Shown piece by piece: positions 1 to 8,838 of a stretch of DNA of 64,000 nucleotides (its first letter is position 1; every line of letters begins with the position of its first letter). The notes below the pieces were generated by a model that made no database searches, had not been told where the DNA came from, and saw only the letters and a program-made list of their open reading frames with translations. The position numbers and the translations under genes are program-made. The stretch is from CAYNRE01 sp964399535 (GTDB lineage: Bacteria; Planctomycetota; Planctomycetia; Pirellulales; CAYNRE01), in NCBI GenBank assembly GCA_964399535.1, contig CAYNRE010000072.1, positions 1-64,000 of the forward strand, in the 5' to 3' direction.

Positions 1-375
1 GAGTTGCTCAGCGTGCGCGAGGGGGTCGATTCGTCGGAGCGGCGCGGACCGCCCAGGCACGCCTACCGCCGGCCGGGCAAGTTGGCCCCCTTGCGGGGTG
101 GCGAATTGCCTCCCTCGGCCGCGTTTCGTACCGTGGAATGCCGCGACCTTTCGGTGCAAGGGTTTTCGTTCTTCGCTTCCGAACGGATCCACGAGCCGCG
201 GTTGGTGGTGCGGTTCCAGGGGCCGTCGGAATGCATCGACCTGGTGGCCGAAATCCTGCACCAGGTTCCCACCCAAGAAAACGGACCGCCCCAGTTCTGC
301 GTCGGCTGTCGGTTCGTGGGCCGCTGGACCTCGGCCGTGGTGCCCACGGCGGTCGGCTGCGCCGGACCAGGTTAG
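1..375 (+). CDS. PilZ-like domain protein, 5' end outside window
   Basis: The frame is open to the left edge, so the true start may lie upstream; the first possible start inside is TTG at 4. The visible 123-124 residues show a basic stretch with paired arginines (about residues 13-24), then a DLSVQGFSFF segment fitting the D/N-x-S-x-x-G element of PilZ domains, then a beta-rich part ending FCVGCRFVGRW. PilZ domains bind cyclic di-GMP and pass the signal to a partner; many planctomycete versions are diverged, so binding is not certain here. A run of non-coding sequence follows before the next gene, so no operon partner is visible. Confidence 0.6.
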   Translation, partial: ELLSVREGVDSSERRGPPRHAYRRPGKLAPLRGGELPPSAAFRTVECRDLSVQGFSFFASERIHEPRLVVRFQGPSECIDLVAEILHQVPTQENGPPQFCVGCRFVGRWTSAVVPTAVGCAGPG

Positions 376-694
376 CCGCCCGGGATAAGGGCTGTTTCGG
401 CGAACCACGGGTCGGCCACTGGGGCCATCGCGTGGGACGGCGCCGGCTGCCGGGCCGCGCCGACCCCGCGGGGCCAGTTTCGGCACTCAGGCTCCTGCGG
501 CGCCGCGTGCCTTGGCTCCGCCCCGGGGGCGACTCGACTTGGCCCGGTTTTGCACGGCGGATTAGAATTCCCTGGCGAGGCGCGGCTCGGCACGGGCGGG
601 GCCGCCCGAGGCACGGGGTTCGCGCCAGGCGCGGCGACCCCGGGGCCAGCCTGGTTCCCGCTAAGTTTCCTTCGAGCGCGATCGCGAGTGCCGC
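376..694. other. gene-free stretch
   Basis: Very G+C-rich sequence between the PilZ-like gene and the DUF1573 gene. Open frames here (for example 138-698 plus) are long only because stop codons are rare at this composition; they show no domain and overlap the PilZ frame. I see no terminator hairpin with a T-run and no convincing promoter. Confidence 0.5.
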
Positions 695-1918
695 ATGAAG
701 AGTTCGCTGGTAACCGCCTTGGCCGCCACCCTGTTGGGGTTGGTGACGGGCACGGCGTGGACCTGGTACGACCTGGGGCGCGGAGGCCAGGGGGGCGATT
801 TGGCCAGGCCGCCCCGGCCGGCCGACGCCTATGCGAACGATCCGCTCATGCCGCCATTGCCGCCGGCCGATGGCCCGCAGCCCGAAGTGGCGGTCGACCT
901 AACCGAGCATGACTTCGGCGTGATGGAACGCGACGCGCCGGGCCGGCACGCGTTTGTGTTCTACAACCGCGGAGGCTATCCGCTCGAGTTGCGCCAGGGC
1001 ACGGTCACCTGTAAGTGCACCATGAGCAAGCTGGCCGAGAAGCCGATCCCGCCCGGCGGCTCGGCCGAGGTGGTGCTGGAGTGGACGGCCAAGACCGAGA
1101 CTTCCAGCTTTCGCCAGACGGCCGAAATACTGACCAACGACCCGGAGCACCCCCGGGTGGTGCTCACTATTTTCGGCAAGGTGCAAGCGACCCTGACGGT
1201 TTCGCCGCCGATCCTGAATTTCGGTAACCTGCTGGTTCACGATTCGCGCGAGAGTTCGGTCCAGCTTCTTTCGGCGCTGCCTGGGGTGCTGTTGCGCGGG
1301 CACCATTTTTCCGATCCGTCGACGGCGGAGTTCTTCGACGTGAAGATCGATAAGCTTTCGGCCGAAGAGTTGGAAGCCCAGGCCATGGCCGACGGCTACC
1401 GGGTGACCACCACGCTCAAGCCTGGCCTGCCCGTGGGCACCGTGCGGCAGGAATTGATTGTCGACACCGCGCTGGATTCGTCGCCCGCGGTTCCGATTCC
1501 GATTGCGGCCACGATCTCGGGCGACATTTCGCTCGTGGGTCCCCACTGGCGCAACTTGCGCGGCAACCAGGGCGTGTTGACCATCGGCATGGTCGAGCAG
1601 GGGCAAGTGGTCCGGCGAGAGTTGAAGATGCTGGTGCGCGGCCCCTACCGCGCAGAGGCCCAGTTTTCGGTCGCCGAGGTGCGTCCTGCCGCGCTCCGGG
1701 TAACGATCGGCGAACCCGAGCCGCTGGCCGAGGCGGCGGTGGTGCAGCTTCCCCTGGTGATCGAAGTGCCGGCCGACTGCCCGCCCGTCAGGCTCTTGGG
1801 GCAGCGCGGCGAAACCGGAGAATTGGACGAAGACACGTACGGATTGGTGATCATCGAGACCAATCATCCCCAGGTCGGCCAGGTGCGCATCTTGGTGCGG
1901 ATGGCCGTGGGAGCGTAA
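695..1918 (+). CDS. DUF1573 domain protein, membrane-anchored or secreted
   Basis: 407 residues from ATG 695. The first 25 residues form a hydrophobic signal or anchor helix. Residues about 68-160 match the DUF1573 pattern: a 'HDFGVMERD' beta strand, a cysteine pair in VTCKCT, an 'IPPGGSAEV' turn and 'ILTNDPEHP', which is an ASPM/SPD-2/Hydin (immunoglobulin-like) fold. The remaining 240 residues are beta-rich and probably repeat the fold with less conservation. DUF1573 proteins are common and multi-copy in Planctomycetes; their biochemical role is not established. No strong Shine-Dalgarno is seen before the ATG. The next gene begins about 150 bases on, in the same direction. Confidence 0.8.
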   Translation: MKSSLVTALAATLLGLVTGTAWTWYDLGRGGQGGDLARPPRPADAYANDPLMPPLPPADGPQPEVAVDLTEHDFGVMERDAPGRHAFVFYNRGGYPLELRQGTVTCKCTMSKLAEKPIPPGGSAEVVLEWTAKTETSSFRQTAEILTNDPEHPRVVLTIFGKVQATLTVSPPILNFGNLLVHDSRESSVQLLSALPGVLLRGHHFSDPSTAEFFDVKIDKLSAEELEAQAMADGYRVTTTLKPGLPVGTVRQELIVDTALDSSPAVPIPIAATISGDISLVGPHWRNLRGNQGVLTIGMVEQGQVVRRELKMLVRGPYRAEAQFSVAEVRPAALRVTIGEPEPLAEAAVVQLPLVIEVPADCPPVRLLGQRGETGELDEDTYGLVIIETNHPQVGQVRILVRMAVGA

Positions 1919-2074
1919 ACCCGGTGCCGGCCGGGCCCCTCCTCGGGCGCGGGCAAGTTACCGAAGTTCGCGGTGGTATTCGGATCTGACGGAGTAGCTC
2001 CTTTGATGGGCCACGATTTGCAACCCGGCAGCGAGCGGACTGGAACAATCCCCCAAGCTACCGGGAGCGGATCG

Positions 2075-3685
2075 GTGTCGCCTTGGTCCGGATTGCAGAG
2101 GGCGCGGCGCGGTCGGCCGTGGCCGGCGCCCGCGCTGCTGGTCGCATTGCTGCTGCTGAGCGGTTGCAACGACCCGCCGGCCGGCTCCACCCCGGCGGGT
2201 AGCACCCCGCCAGGCCCCTCGACCGCGGTCGGCGAGGGGGGCGAAGCGGCCGAGGGTTACCCCGACCACGGGCCGCCCCCGGATCCCGTGGTGCTCAATG
2301 GGCCAATCTTCGAGCAATGGCCTAAACCACTGCTGGCGCTGGTTATCACCGGCGAGCAAGACGGTTACCTGGAACCGTGCGGTTGCGCCGGGCGCGACAA
2401 TCAAAAGGGGGGGCTGATGCGCCGCTACAGCCTGCTGGCCCAGCGGCGGGCCGAAGGCTGGCCCCTGGCGGCCGTCGATCTGGGCGGCCTGGTGCGGCGC
2501 TTCGGGCCGCAAGCCGAGATCAAGTTTCAAAAATCGATCGAGGCCCTGGCACAAATGCAATACGCCGGCGTGGGCCTGGGCCCCGCCGACCTGCGCCTGC
2601 CGGGCGACGTGCTCCTGGCCAGTTCGACTACCGCGGCCGATGGCGGCTCGCTTCTGATCGCGGCCAACTGGCATTTGACGCTCGACGAAACTTTTGCCGT
2701 TCCCTATCGGGTGGTGGATCAGAACGGGCTGCGACTGGGCATTACCGCCGTGCTGGGGGACGAACACGTGGCCGCGCTGGCCACGGGCGACGTGGTTGCC
2801 CGCTCGCCGGCCGAGGCGCTGGCCGAGGTGGTGCCGCGGCTTGAGGCCGAATCGGACCGGCAGGTGCTTCTGAGTTATGCCTCGCCCGAGCAGACCCGCG
2901 CATTAGCCGCGGCGTTTCCGCAGTTCGACGTGGTGGTCACCGCCGGCGGCGCCGAAGAGCCCCCCCGCGAGCCGGAACAACTGCCCGGGCAAGAGACGCT
3001 GCTGGTCGAGGTGGGGCACAAGGGAATGTACGCGGCGGTGGTGGCCTGGTACGACGACCCGGACCAGCCCTGGCGCTATCAGCGAGTGCCGCTCGACTCT
3101 CGTTTTCCCGACGCGCCGGAAATGAAGACCCTGTTGGCCCAGTACCAGGAGGAGTTGCGCCTGACGGGGTTGGAAACCCTGGTCGGCTCCGGCGTGGTGC
3201 ATCCGCGCCGCCAGGAGGGCTTCGAGCTCTCGGGGCTTTTCGCGGGCGCCAAGCGCTGCCAGGCGTGCCACCCCACGGCCTACTCCAAGTGGCAGACCAC
3301 GCACCATGCCCAGGCCACGGCCACACTGACCAAGCTCGACCCGCCGCGCCAGTTCGACCCGGAATGCCTGAGCTGCCATGTAACGGGCTGGGAGCCGCAA
3401 GATTTTCTCCCGTTTCAAAGTGGGTTCGTCAGCCTGGAGCAAACGCCCGAGTTGGCCGGCAATAGCTGCGAGAACTGTCACGGACCGGGCGAGGAGCACT
3501 CCTGGATCGAGGAGCAGAAAACAGCCCGGCTGCTGGCTCGCCGCGACGAATTGCGGGCGGCCCTGCGGCGGACCAAGGCCACGGCCGGCGAGCAGGTGTG
3601 CGCCCAGTGCCACGACCACGACAACAGCCCTGAGTTCAACTTCGAGAAGTATTGGCCCAAAGTGGAGCACGCCGGCAAGAAGTAA
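2075..3685 (+). CDS. Tetrahaem c-type cytochrome with metallophosphatase-like part, lipoprotein
   Basis: I chose GTG 2075 because GGGAG lies seven bases upstream and it gives a normal lipoprotein signal: a basic start, LLVALLLLSGC and a lipobox cysteine at about residue 31. ATG 2006 in the same frame is possible but makes a 54-residue leader. The middle (about residues 80-370) resembles the secreted 5'-nucleotidase/SoxB calcineurin-like fold, with 'EPCGCAGRDNQKGG' near its start. The C-terminal 150 residues carry four CXXCH haem sites (about residues 395, 431, 465, 509) in the spacing of cytochrome c-554-like proteins. It should sit in the periplasm or on a membrane face and carry electrons; whether the phosphatase part is catalytic cannot be judged. 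A short gap separates it from the thioesterase gene. Confidence 0.8.
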   Translation: MSPWSGLQRARRGRPWPAPALLVALLLLSGCNDPPAGSTPAGSTPPGPSTAVGEGGEAAEGYPDHGPPPDPVVLNGPIFEQWPKPLLALVITGEQDGYLEPCGCAGRDNQKGGLMRRYSLLAQRRAEGWPLAAVDLGGLVRRFGPQAEIKFQKSIEALAQMQYAGVGLGPADLRLPGDVLLASSTTAADGGSLLIAANWHLTLDETFAVPYRVVDQNGLRLGITAVLGDEHVAALATGDVVARSPAEALAEVVPRLEAESDRQVLLSYASPEQTRALAAAFPQFDVVVTAGGAEEPPREPEQLPGQETLLVEVGHKGMYAAVVAWYDDPDQPWRYQRVPLDSRFPDAPEMKTLLAQYQEELRLTGLETLVGSGVVHPRRQEGFELSGLFAGAKRCQACHPTAYSKWQTTHHAQATATLTKLDPPRQFDPECLSCHVTGWEPQDFLPFQSGFVSLEQTPELAGNSCENCHGPGEEHSWIEEQKTARLLARRDELRAALRRTKATAGEQVCAQCHDHDNSPEFNFEKYWPKVEHAGKK

Positions 3686-3727
3686 GGCCGTGCGCCGCCG
3701 GGCCGAGAAGCCCCAGGAGACCTGTGC

Positions 3728-4135
3728 GTGTCGAATCAGGCTGATATGATTCAGGCGGCGATGGCGTCGCTACTGCCGGGGCTGTTGGGCATGGAATTGC
3801 TCGAGGCGACCGCCGACCGCGTGGTGGGTCGGCTGACCGTGCGGCCCGACCTGTGCACGGTCGGCGGAATTCTGCACGGCGGCTCGGTGATGGCGTTTGC
3901 CGACACGCTGGGAGCGGTGGGCACCGTGCTGAACATGCCCCCGGGTTCGCGGACCACTACGATCGAGTCGAGCACCAAGTTTTTGGGCGCCTCGCCCGAG
4001 GGGTCGATCGTAATCGGCGAGAGCACCCCGCTGCACCGCGGGCGCACCACCATGGTCTGGCAAACCCAGATTAAGAGCAGCGAAGGCAAGCTGCGGGCCC
4101 TGGTGATCCAGACGCAACTGGTGATGACGGGGTGA
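3728..4135 (+). CDS. PaaI-family hotdog thioesterase
   Basis: 135 residues from GTG 3728, with AGGAGA a few bases upstream; ATG 3746 is the alternative. Family hallmarks are the HGG motif in 'GGILHGGSVMAFADTLGAVGT', which forms the oxyanion helix of the single-domain hotdog fold, and the strand 'TTIESSTKFL' that carries substrate contacts. Members hydrolyse acyl-CoA thioesters such as phenylacetyl- or hydroxybenzoyl-CoA; the substrate cannot be read from sequence. Full length for the family. It is the last gene before the lower-G+C segment. Confidence 0.87.
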   Translation: MSNQADMIQAAMASLLPGLLGMELLEATADRVVGRLTVRPDLCTVGGILHGGSVMAFADTLGAVGTVLNMPPGSRTTTIESSTKFLGASPEGSIVIGESTPLHRGRTTMVWQTQIKSSEGKLRALVIQTQLVMTG

Positions 4136-4310
4136 GCGGGGATCGGACTTGGCTTTTGATCCTGTACTTTGGCGACCAATCAGGCCAAGTCAGGTAGCCG
4201 TTTACCAATACCGTGCACCACAGTCTGCACGACCAAGCAGTCTCCGCGGCGTGTAGCGGTTCTGCGAGTGGGGCGGCGGTTGTAGTCGAAACAAGCCACG
4301 CCGCACGATT

Positions 4311-4736
4311 ATGCAACTGATCGTTACAAATCGGGCAGACATCGAGCGCGGGATCGTCGTGCGCTCATCCTATGTGGTGGTGTCGATTCACGATTCCCAC
4401 CGGCCGCCGGCGAGAATCCCAAGGCTAATCGGCATACGGGGAGTGCTGGCCGTCGGCTTCGACGACGCTGAGCCAACACCCGGACTAGATTTGCCCGAAA
4501 ATGTTATCTTAATGACACCCGAGCATGCGCGGGCCATCTGGGAATTCGTGCAGAACCACCGTGATCAGGTGGGAGCAATCGTCTGCCACTGCGAACAAGG
4601 CATGAGCCGCAGTCCGGCGATCGCCGCTGCGCTCTGCGAGTTGCTGGGTGAAGACCCCGCCGAGTTCCTCACCCAGTACCAGCCGAACCAGTATGTTCGC
4701 CGAGTAATGCTGGACGCTGTGCAGGGTGATGAATAG
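4311..4736 (+). CDS. Dual-specificity protein phosphatase-like protein
   Basis: 141 residues from ATG 4311. The cysteine-phosphatase loop is clear at about residues 85-100: CHCEQGMSRSPAIAAALC contains the HCX5R signature (HCEQGMSR) followed by the usual serine and helix. Upstream, 'VLAVGFDDAE' is where the general-acid aspartates of this fold lie. It probably removes phosphate from tyrosine or serine/threonine of proteins, or from a small molecule. No Shine-Dalgarno is obvious. G+C is lower than in the flanking housekeeping genes, and the gene stands alone, with about 175 bases before and 300 after without genes. Confidence 0.75.
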   Translation: MQLIVTNRADIERGIVVRSSYVVVSIHDSHRPPARIPRLIGIRGVLAVGFDDAEPTPGLDLPENVILMTPEHARAIWEFVQNHRDQVGAIVCHCEQGMSRSPAIAAALCELLGEDPAEFLTQYQPNQYVRRVMLDAVQGDE

Positions 4737-5032
4737 CGCATTCGGTCCTCGCTGAGACCGGCTGAACTACGCGCAAGACCACAGCACAGCTGGCCGTAAA
4801 TGCCGGAAATCGGCTTCTTCCGGAACTCCGTTTGCTGACTGAAACAGCTACACATGCGGTCTTCCTGGATAGACAACAAACCTCTCTTCTAGAATCGCTC
4901 CAGATGATTGAAGTGGTGGATTTCCCCTGGTAACCTTTCAAGACTCTCGAAAGTTTCGATCCGCCAACTCGTGCTTTAAACTGAATACTTACCGGGAGAC
5001 CTGGAGCCACATATTCAAGGAGCACACAACAA

Positions 5033-5716
5033 ATGGCAGCGACAGCCTTCGGTCGTGCCATGCTCGACGAAATCGAGTCTGGTCGGGCGCACCAATTTAC
5101 GATGGAGATGCTCGGTGGACCGAGCATCTCCATGAATTGTTCTGACTTCATTGCTCTCCGCCCGGAAGAAGAGGAGATCCTCCGAGACCTCGACCTTCCG
5201 AGCGCGGCTCGCATCCTAGACTATGGCTGTGGGGCCGGCCGCCACCTGCAGCAACTCCGCGAGAACCATGCCGACGCGTCGCTTTTCGGGATCGAATCGT
5301 GCGACCTGTTGCGCGAGTATTGCCAGGGCCGGGTTCCGCAGGCGACTTTTGTATCCAGCTACGCCGAGCTGCCGGACCAGCAGTTTGATCTTATTTTGCT
5401 GATGGGCAACGGATTGGGAGTATTGGGCAGAGAAGAGTCTGCCAGGGAAGGACTCGCATCGTTGGTCTCTCGACTCCGGCCTGGCGGGCGCCTGCTCATT
5501 GAATCGGGCACTTGGTTCGGCCCCGGTTACACGGCAAAGCAGTTCCGGATTCGATACGACAATCTGTGCGACGACTGGTTCTGGTGGGGGCACTCCGACG
5601 AAGCATGGCTGCGCCAAACCTTGACGGAGCTGGACTGCGCGGTGGGCGCGAAAATCAGAAGCACGGCTCCGAGTGGATTTTTCTTCTTTGTCCTGGCCCA
5701 GCGGATGGGCGGCTAA
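5033..5716 (+). CDS. Class I SAM-dependent methyltransferase
   Basis: 227 residues from ATG 5033. Motif I is ILDYGCGAGRH (about residues 61-71), the SAM-binding glycine loop; 'LFGIES' follows as motif II and 'FDLILLMGNGLGVLG' as motif IV, with 'LRPGGRLLIES' as motif VI. The N-terminal 'RAHQFTMEMLGG' resembles the front helix of small-molecule methyltransferases of this fold, so the upstream ATG is preferred over the internal ATG codons at 5102 and 5132. The front of the gene contains a near-perfect 32-base palindrome (see repeat at 5102). Substrate unknown. Confidence 0.8.
   Translation: MAATAFGRAMLDEIESGRAHQFTMEMLGGPSISMNCSDFIALRPEEEEILRDLDLPSAARILDYGCGAGRHLQQLRENHADASLFGIESCDLLREYCQGRVPQATFVSSYAELPDQQFDLILLMGNGLGVLGREESAREGLASLVSRLRPGGRLLIESGTWFGPGYTAKQFRIRYDNLCDDWFWWGHSDEAWLRQTLTELDCAVGAKIRSTAPSGFFFFVLAQRMGG
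5102..5133. repeat. 15-bp perfect inverted repeat inside methyltransferase gene
   Basis: Arms 5102-5116 (atggagatgctcggt) and 5119-5133 are exact reverse complements with only GG between them. The sequence is in frame and codes MEMLGGPSISM. In RNA it would form a stable stem placed around the second and third possible ATG codons of the methyltransferase. Confidence 0.9.
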
Positions 5717-5851
5717 CGAAGGGCGAATAAGCGAGCTCGTTCCAAGAGTTTGCCCATTTTTCGCTCCGGCTCTGGGCCGCCCACAGCCCACGGGAATTGG
5801 TTTGGCCGGTTCGCCAGAACCGCGAGGGGCAGTTTCTAAGCGAGTCAGATA

Positions 5852-7981
5852 ATGGCCAGAGCTCCCATCAGTTGGTTTTCGACGTTCGTCGAAAAACTGC
5901 AACCGCTTAGTCCCGAGGAGGATCCACAGGGGCACTTTGCCGAACATCGATACGGCGACCAGCCAAGACGTCCCCGACCACTGCGCGGGTTACCACACCT
6001 GCTTCAGGCCGTGAGGGGGGTGTTTTGGTATCCGGCGAGCGGGAATGATTTCACTCCGCTTGGGCTGGACTACCTAGACGACCTGCCCGGCTACCATCTC
6101 GCGTCTGGTGATCGAGCTCGCGGCGGGAAGTGCCTCCTGCTCTGGATGAACGACTACAGTGAACCTTTCGATGAATTTGATCGCTGCCTGAGAGTCTTCC
6201 GCCCAGAAGGTCGGTTGAAGGCGTTTATCGACCGCAGTTCTGTGAGGCGTTTTCAACTGCCCCTTCCCGAGCCGGTCGAAGATTGTTGGTGGTCGAATTG
6301 CCAGGTGCCGCGGGTCATTCTCGGCCGTCAAAGTCAAATAAATTCAATTCCCGTGACGTTTTTTCGGGTCTCCGTTCGACCCACGGACGGGTCAATCGGC
6401 AGAACGCGGTCGTATTGGGTCTGCTTTTCGGGCATCCGAAGCGAACTCTTCCTAGAACATGTGATCCTTCCCTATCGCATACCAGTGCGGGCCGTGTCAA
6501 CGATCAGTGTGGGCGGCGATCGATTTCACAATGACATTCTGCCGACCACACTTGACAACATGCGGAACGAATTGGGGATGGTGAGTCTGTTTGTAGAAGA
6601 TTTCGGAGAGGATTGTTTTAGAGCGCCTCTCGGGTTTCACAAGATCGAACCGTGGCGGCACCGGTATTGGGGGAGTAACGCGACGCTGTGGCTGAGGCCC
6701 ACGGCTCGACCAAAGGAATTACGATCGCCAGAAGACGTTCTGCTCCCTGCGGCTGAGCGGACCCGCTCATGCTTTGTGTCGAGTGTTTCCTTCGACCTTC
6801 AGCCACTGGTTCGGTTGTCGCATCTGACCGACACATTTATCTACGCCGGCGAGGCGATTGCGATCTCCCATGTGCGATGGCAAATCGAGCGCCAAATCGA
6901 GCAACTCGGTCTCGGGGAAGTGCTTCAGGTGGGCGCAGTGGGAGACGTTTTCCAATTGAGCGAACCGTTGACCTCGCCTGACGGAGGTTGTGATCAAGCG
7001 GCGCTCGCTGTGGAACTATCGATCCTTCGAACGGTCGGTACAGAGAATCGCAAATTGCGAGTTGTGGTTCTCCATGTCGATCCGGTTAAGGCGTACAAAC
7101 AGTTGTTTTCTGAGCGAGGGCGAGCGCCGCTGGTGTTGTGCACCATTAGTCCTAAAAGCATGAAAAGGCGGCCAAGTCAGATTCGAGAAGAAGCCGCACA
7201 GTGCGATCCGGATTACCGCTCGATTAACGAAGGATTGGAGGAGAGAGATCCCGATCTCAGATGGAACGAACTTCTGCTCGGCCAAAGACTCACAGCGGTT
7301 CCCAGGATCTGGATCCAGGGGAGATGCATGTGGGTTGCCCGGACCGCCGAATCAGAAATCAGCTACATGTATGAGCCGCGTAACCTGTGGCCCTATCGGT
7401 ATCGACGACCCAAAAAGCTACGCAATCGACGATTTCCCGCGATCGAACCAGCGCTTGGGGACTGGTATACCGGTCGTCTTAATAGCCGGTATAGTCATGA
7501 TCTACCAGTTGATGAGAGTTGTTCGCGAGAAAAGGCGGCGGTCTGGGTGCGTTTGTCGCTCCCAAAACTCACCGACGAGCTTCCCGAAGAGGTCACGCTC
7601 ACAGGAAGGGATCGCACGGTTCGCATCGGCTGGCGGAAAGTACATGAGGACGAGTTTGCTAAGTACGACAAGGCTTACGCCGGGTGGCCCGCTCAAATAC
7701 CGTTTCCCAACGAGCGATATCCTAGAGTGGAACCGCTATCGACCATCCAGCCCCTGCGGAGCACACTCGACTATATTTCGAGGGAAGCGCAGCGGTCTGG
7801 TCATCGGAGGGTGCTGCTGGTGCCGAAGGCGTTCGAAGATGAAGGCACTGTACTGCTGCAGTGGATCGAACAAGGCGGAGACGACCATCCGATTCATTTG
7901 GAGATTCGAGAACCCCGCTTGCTGGCTTTCGCCGACTTACGGGGTTTGGATCTCCTTAACGGGAATCAGGTCCGCACGTAG
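5852..7981 (+). CDS. Hypothetical protein, 709 residues, no family recognised
   Basis: The longest unassigned protein in the window. It starts at ATG 5852 with no strong Shine-Dalgarno. No signal peptide, membrane helix or Walker motif is visible. It is rich in Arg, Trp and Tyr: an N-terminal part around 'GVFWYPASG' (about residue 55), a middle with 'LRVVVLHVDP' (about 405) and 'GRCMWVAR' (about 490), and a C-terminal part with 'RRVLLVPKAFEDEG' (about 650) and 'LAFADLRGLDLL' near the end. G+C is near 50 % by hand count over 6301-6360 and 7141-7200, against 73 % in leuC (31681-31740), which suggests acquired DNA. The downstream unassigned gene starts within about 30-100 bases on the same strand and may be its partner. 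Confidence 0.7.
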   Translation: MARAPISWFSTFVEKLQPLSPEEDPQGHFAEHRYGDQPRRPRPLRGLPHLLQAVRGVFWYPASGNDFTPLGLDYLDDLPGYHLASGDRARGGKCLLLWMNDYSEPFDEFDRCLRVFRPEGRLKAFIDRSSVRRFQLPLPEPVEDCWWSNCQVPRVILGRQSQINSIPVTFFRVSVRPTDGSIGRTRSYWVCFSGIRSELFLEHVILPYRIPVRAVSTISVGGDRFHNDILPTTLDNMRNELGMVSLFVEDFGEDCFRAPLGFHKIEPWRHRYWGSNATLWLRPTARPKELRSPEDVLLPAAERTRSCFVSSVSFDLQPLVRLSHLTDTFIYAGEAIAISHVRWQIERQIEQLGLGEVLQVGAVGDVFQLSEPLTSPDGGCDQAALAVELSILRTVGTENRKLRVVVLHVDPVKAYKQLFSERGRAPLVLCTISPKSMKRRPSQIREEAAQCDPDYRSINEGLEERDPDLRWNELLLGQRLTAVPRIWIQGRCMWVARTAESEISYMYEPRNLWPYRYRRPKKLRNRRFPAIEPALGDWYTGRLNSRYSHDLPVDESCSREKAAVWVRLSLPKLTDELPEEVTLTGRDRTVRIGWRKVHEDEFAKYDKAYAGWPAQIPFPNERYPRVEPLSTIQPLRSTLDYISREAQRSGHRRVLLVPKAFEDEGTVLLQWIEQGGDDHPIHLEIREPRLLAFADLRGLDLLNGNQVRT

Positions 7982-8085
7982 GTCCCTCGCGCCAAGCGAT
8001 TCGGAAGTGTCATGAACTCCATTCGCATTTCCCCGGAGGACTCGGCACCGCCCCCTTCGACCCCCTGGACGGCATCTATTTTTGG

Positions 8086-8838
8086 GTGCCCACCCGGCAA
8101 GGTTGGGAAGTTCTTTGTTGGTACCTGGAACCAATTCCGGGCGAAAGGGAAGATGCACGGCTGAATCGCTACAAGAGCCAACTGAAGCACCCAAGTTTGT
8201 GGCAAGAGGTGTTGACGTACTTGAGAGGAGAATGGGACGAGGGTCAGGTCAGCCAATTGGGAGACTACTCCAGCGCGTTACCCAGGGGGAGGGTCTTAGG
8301 CGGTACCATTTCTCAAGGGAAGGAAGAATCGGGGATTATTCAGGACGCTTTGCGTCGGGTATGCACCGCATTTCATCGCATTCCCGAGACGGTGCGGGTC
8401 GTCAAGGATGGGCATTGGGATCCTTCGCCCGAGGCCAGGACACGCCTGATCACGTTCCTGAGGGCCGTCGGTTACGACCTTCAGCGGCACGCGCGTCCGC
8501 GATTCTGTCCGGAAATCGAGCTAACGGATCTGGAAGTAGAAAGTATCCAGGAACTCGCGGGGCAGGTCGGACTGCACTGGATCCCGGTGACGCAGCAGCT
8601 GTTCATTGACCAGAAAGGGGCTGCCTGGTTGCCGCGGCTTGTCCCGATCAATAGCCTGCGATTCAAAAGGGTACATCGTACGTTCGCTTGGCAGGGGAGA
8701 CCGTCGGTTGTGAAGCGGGGAAAGTGGTTCAATGTCTTGACGGGTCAAACGGAGATTGAAGAACGACGTCGCCAGAGACGCGCCAGAATTGAAGTCTGGG
8801 TGCGTGCCGGTAGGTTTCGTGCTCCTCAGGCCGGCTGA
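8086..8838 (+). CDS. Hypothetical protein, no family recognised, N-terminus frameshifted
   Basis: The open frame gives 250 residues from GTG 8086, but that start has no Shine-Dalgarno and cuts into a protein-like segment (…FDPLDGIYFWVP). A better start is ATG 8012, preceded by GGAAG, in another frame that stops after 50 codons. One extra C in the CCCCC run at 8051-8055 would join the two frames into a 276-residue protein, so an indel (real or sequencing) is likely. The protein is Arg/Trp-rich with a basic tail (EERRRQRRARIE) and no recognisable domain. 'GIYFWVPTRQG' faintly echoes 'GVFWYPASG' of the upstream 709-residue protein. Same strand and composition as that gene. Confidence 0.6.
   Translation: MPTRQGWEVLCWYLEPIPGEREDARLNRYKSQLKHPSLWQEVLTYLRGEWDEGQVSQLGDYSSALPRGRVLGGTISQGKEESGIIQDALRRVCTAFHRIPETVRVVKDGHWDPSPEARTRLITFLRAVGYDLQRHARPRFCPEIELTDLEVESIQELAGQVGLHWIPVTQQLFIDQKGAAWLPRLVPINSLRFKRVHRTFAWQGRPSVVKRGKWFNVLTGQTEIEERRRQRRARIEVWVRAGRFRAPQAG

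Noticed and set aside
138..698. 186-codon plus-strand frame across the PilZ-like gene and the gap
   Set aside because: Arg/Gly/Pro-rich text without motifs, overlapping the PilZ frame.
7335..8015. 226-codon frame inside the 709-residue gene
   Set aside because: It overlaps fully in another frame, is Ser/Arg-rich without motifs, and has no ribosome-binding site.
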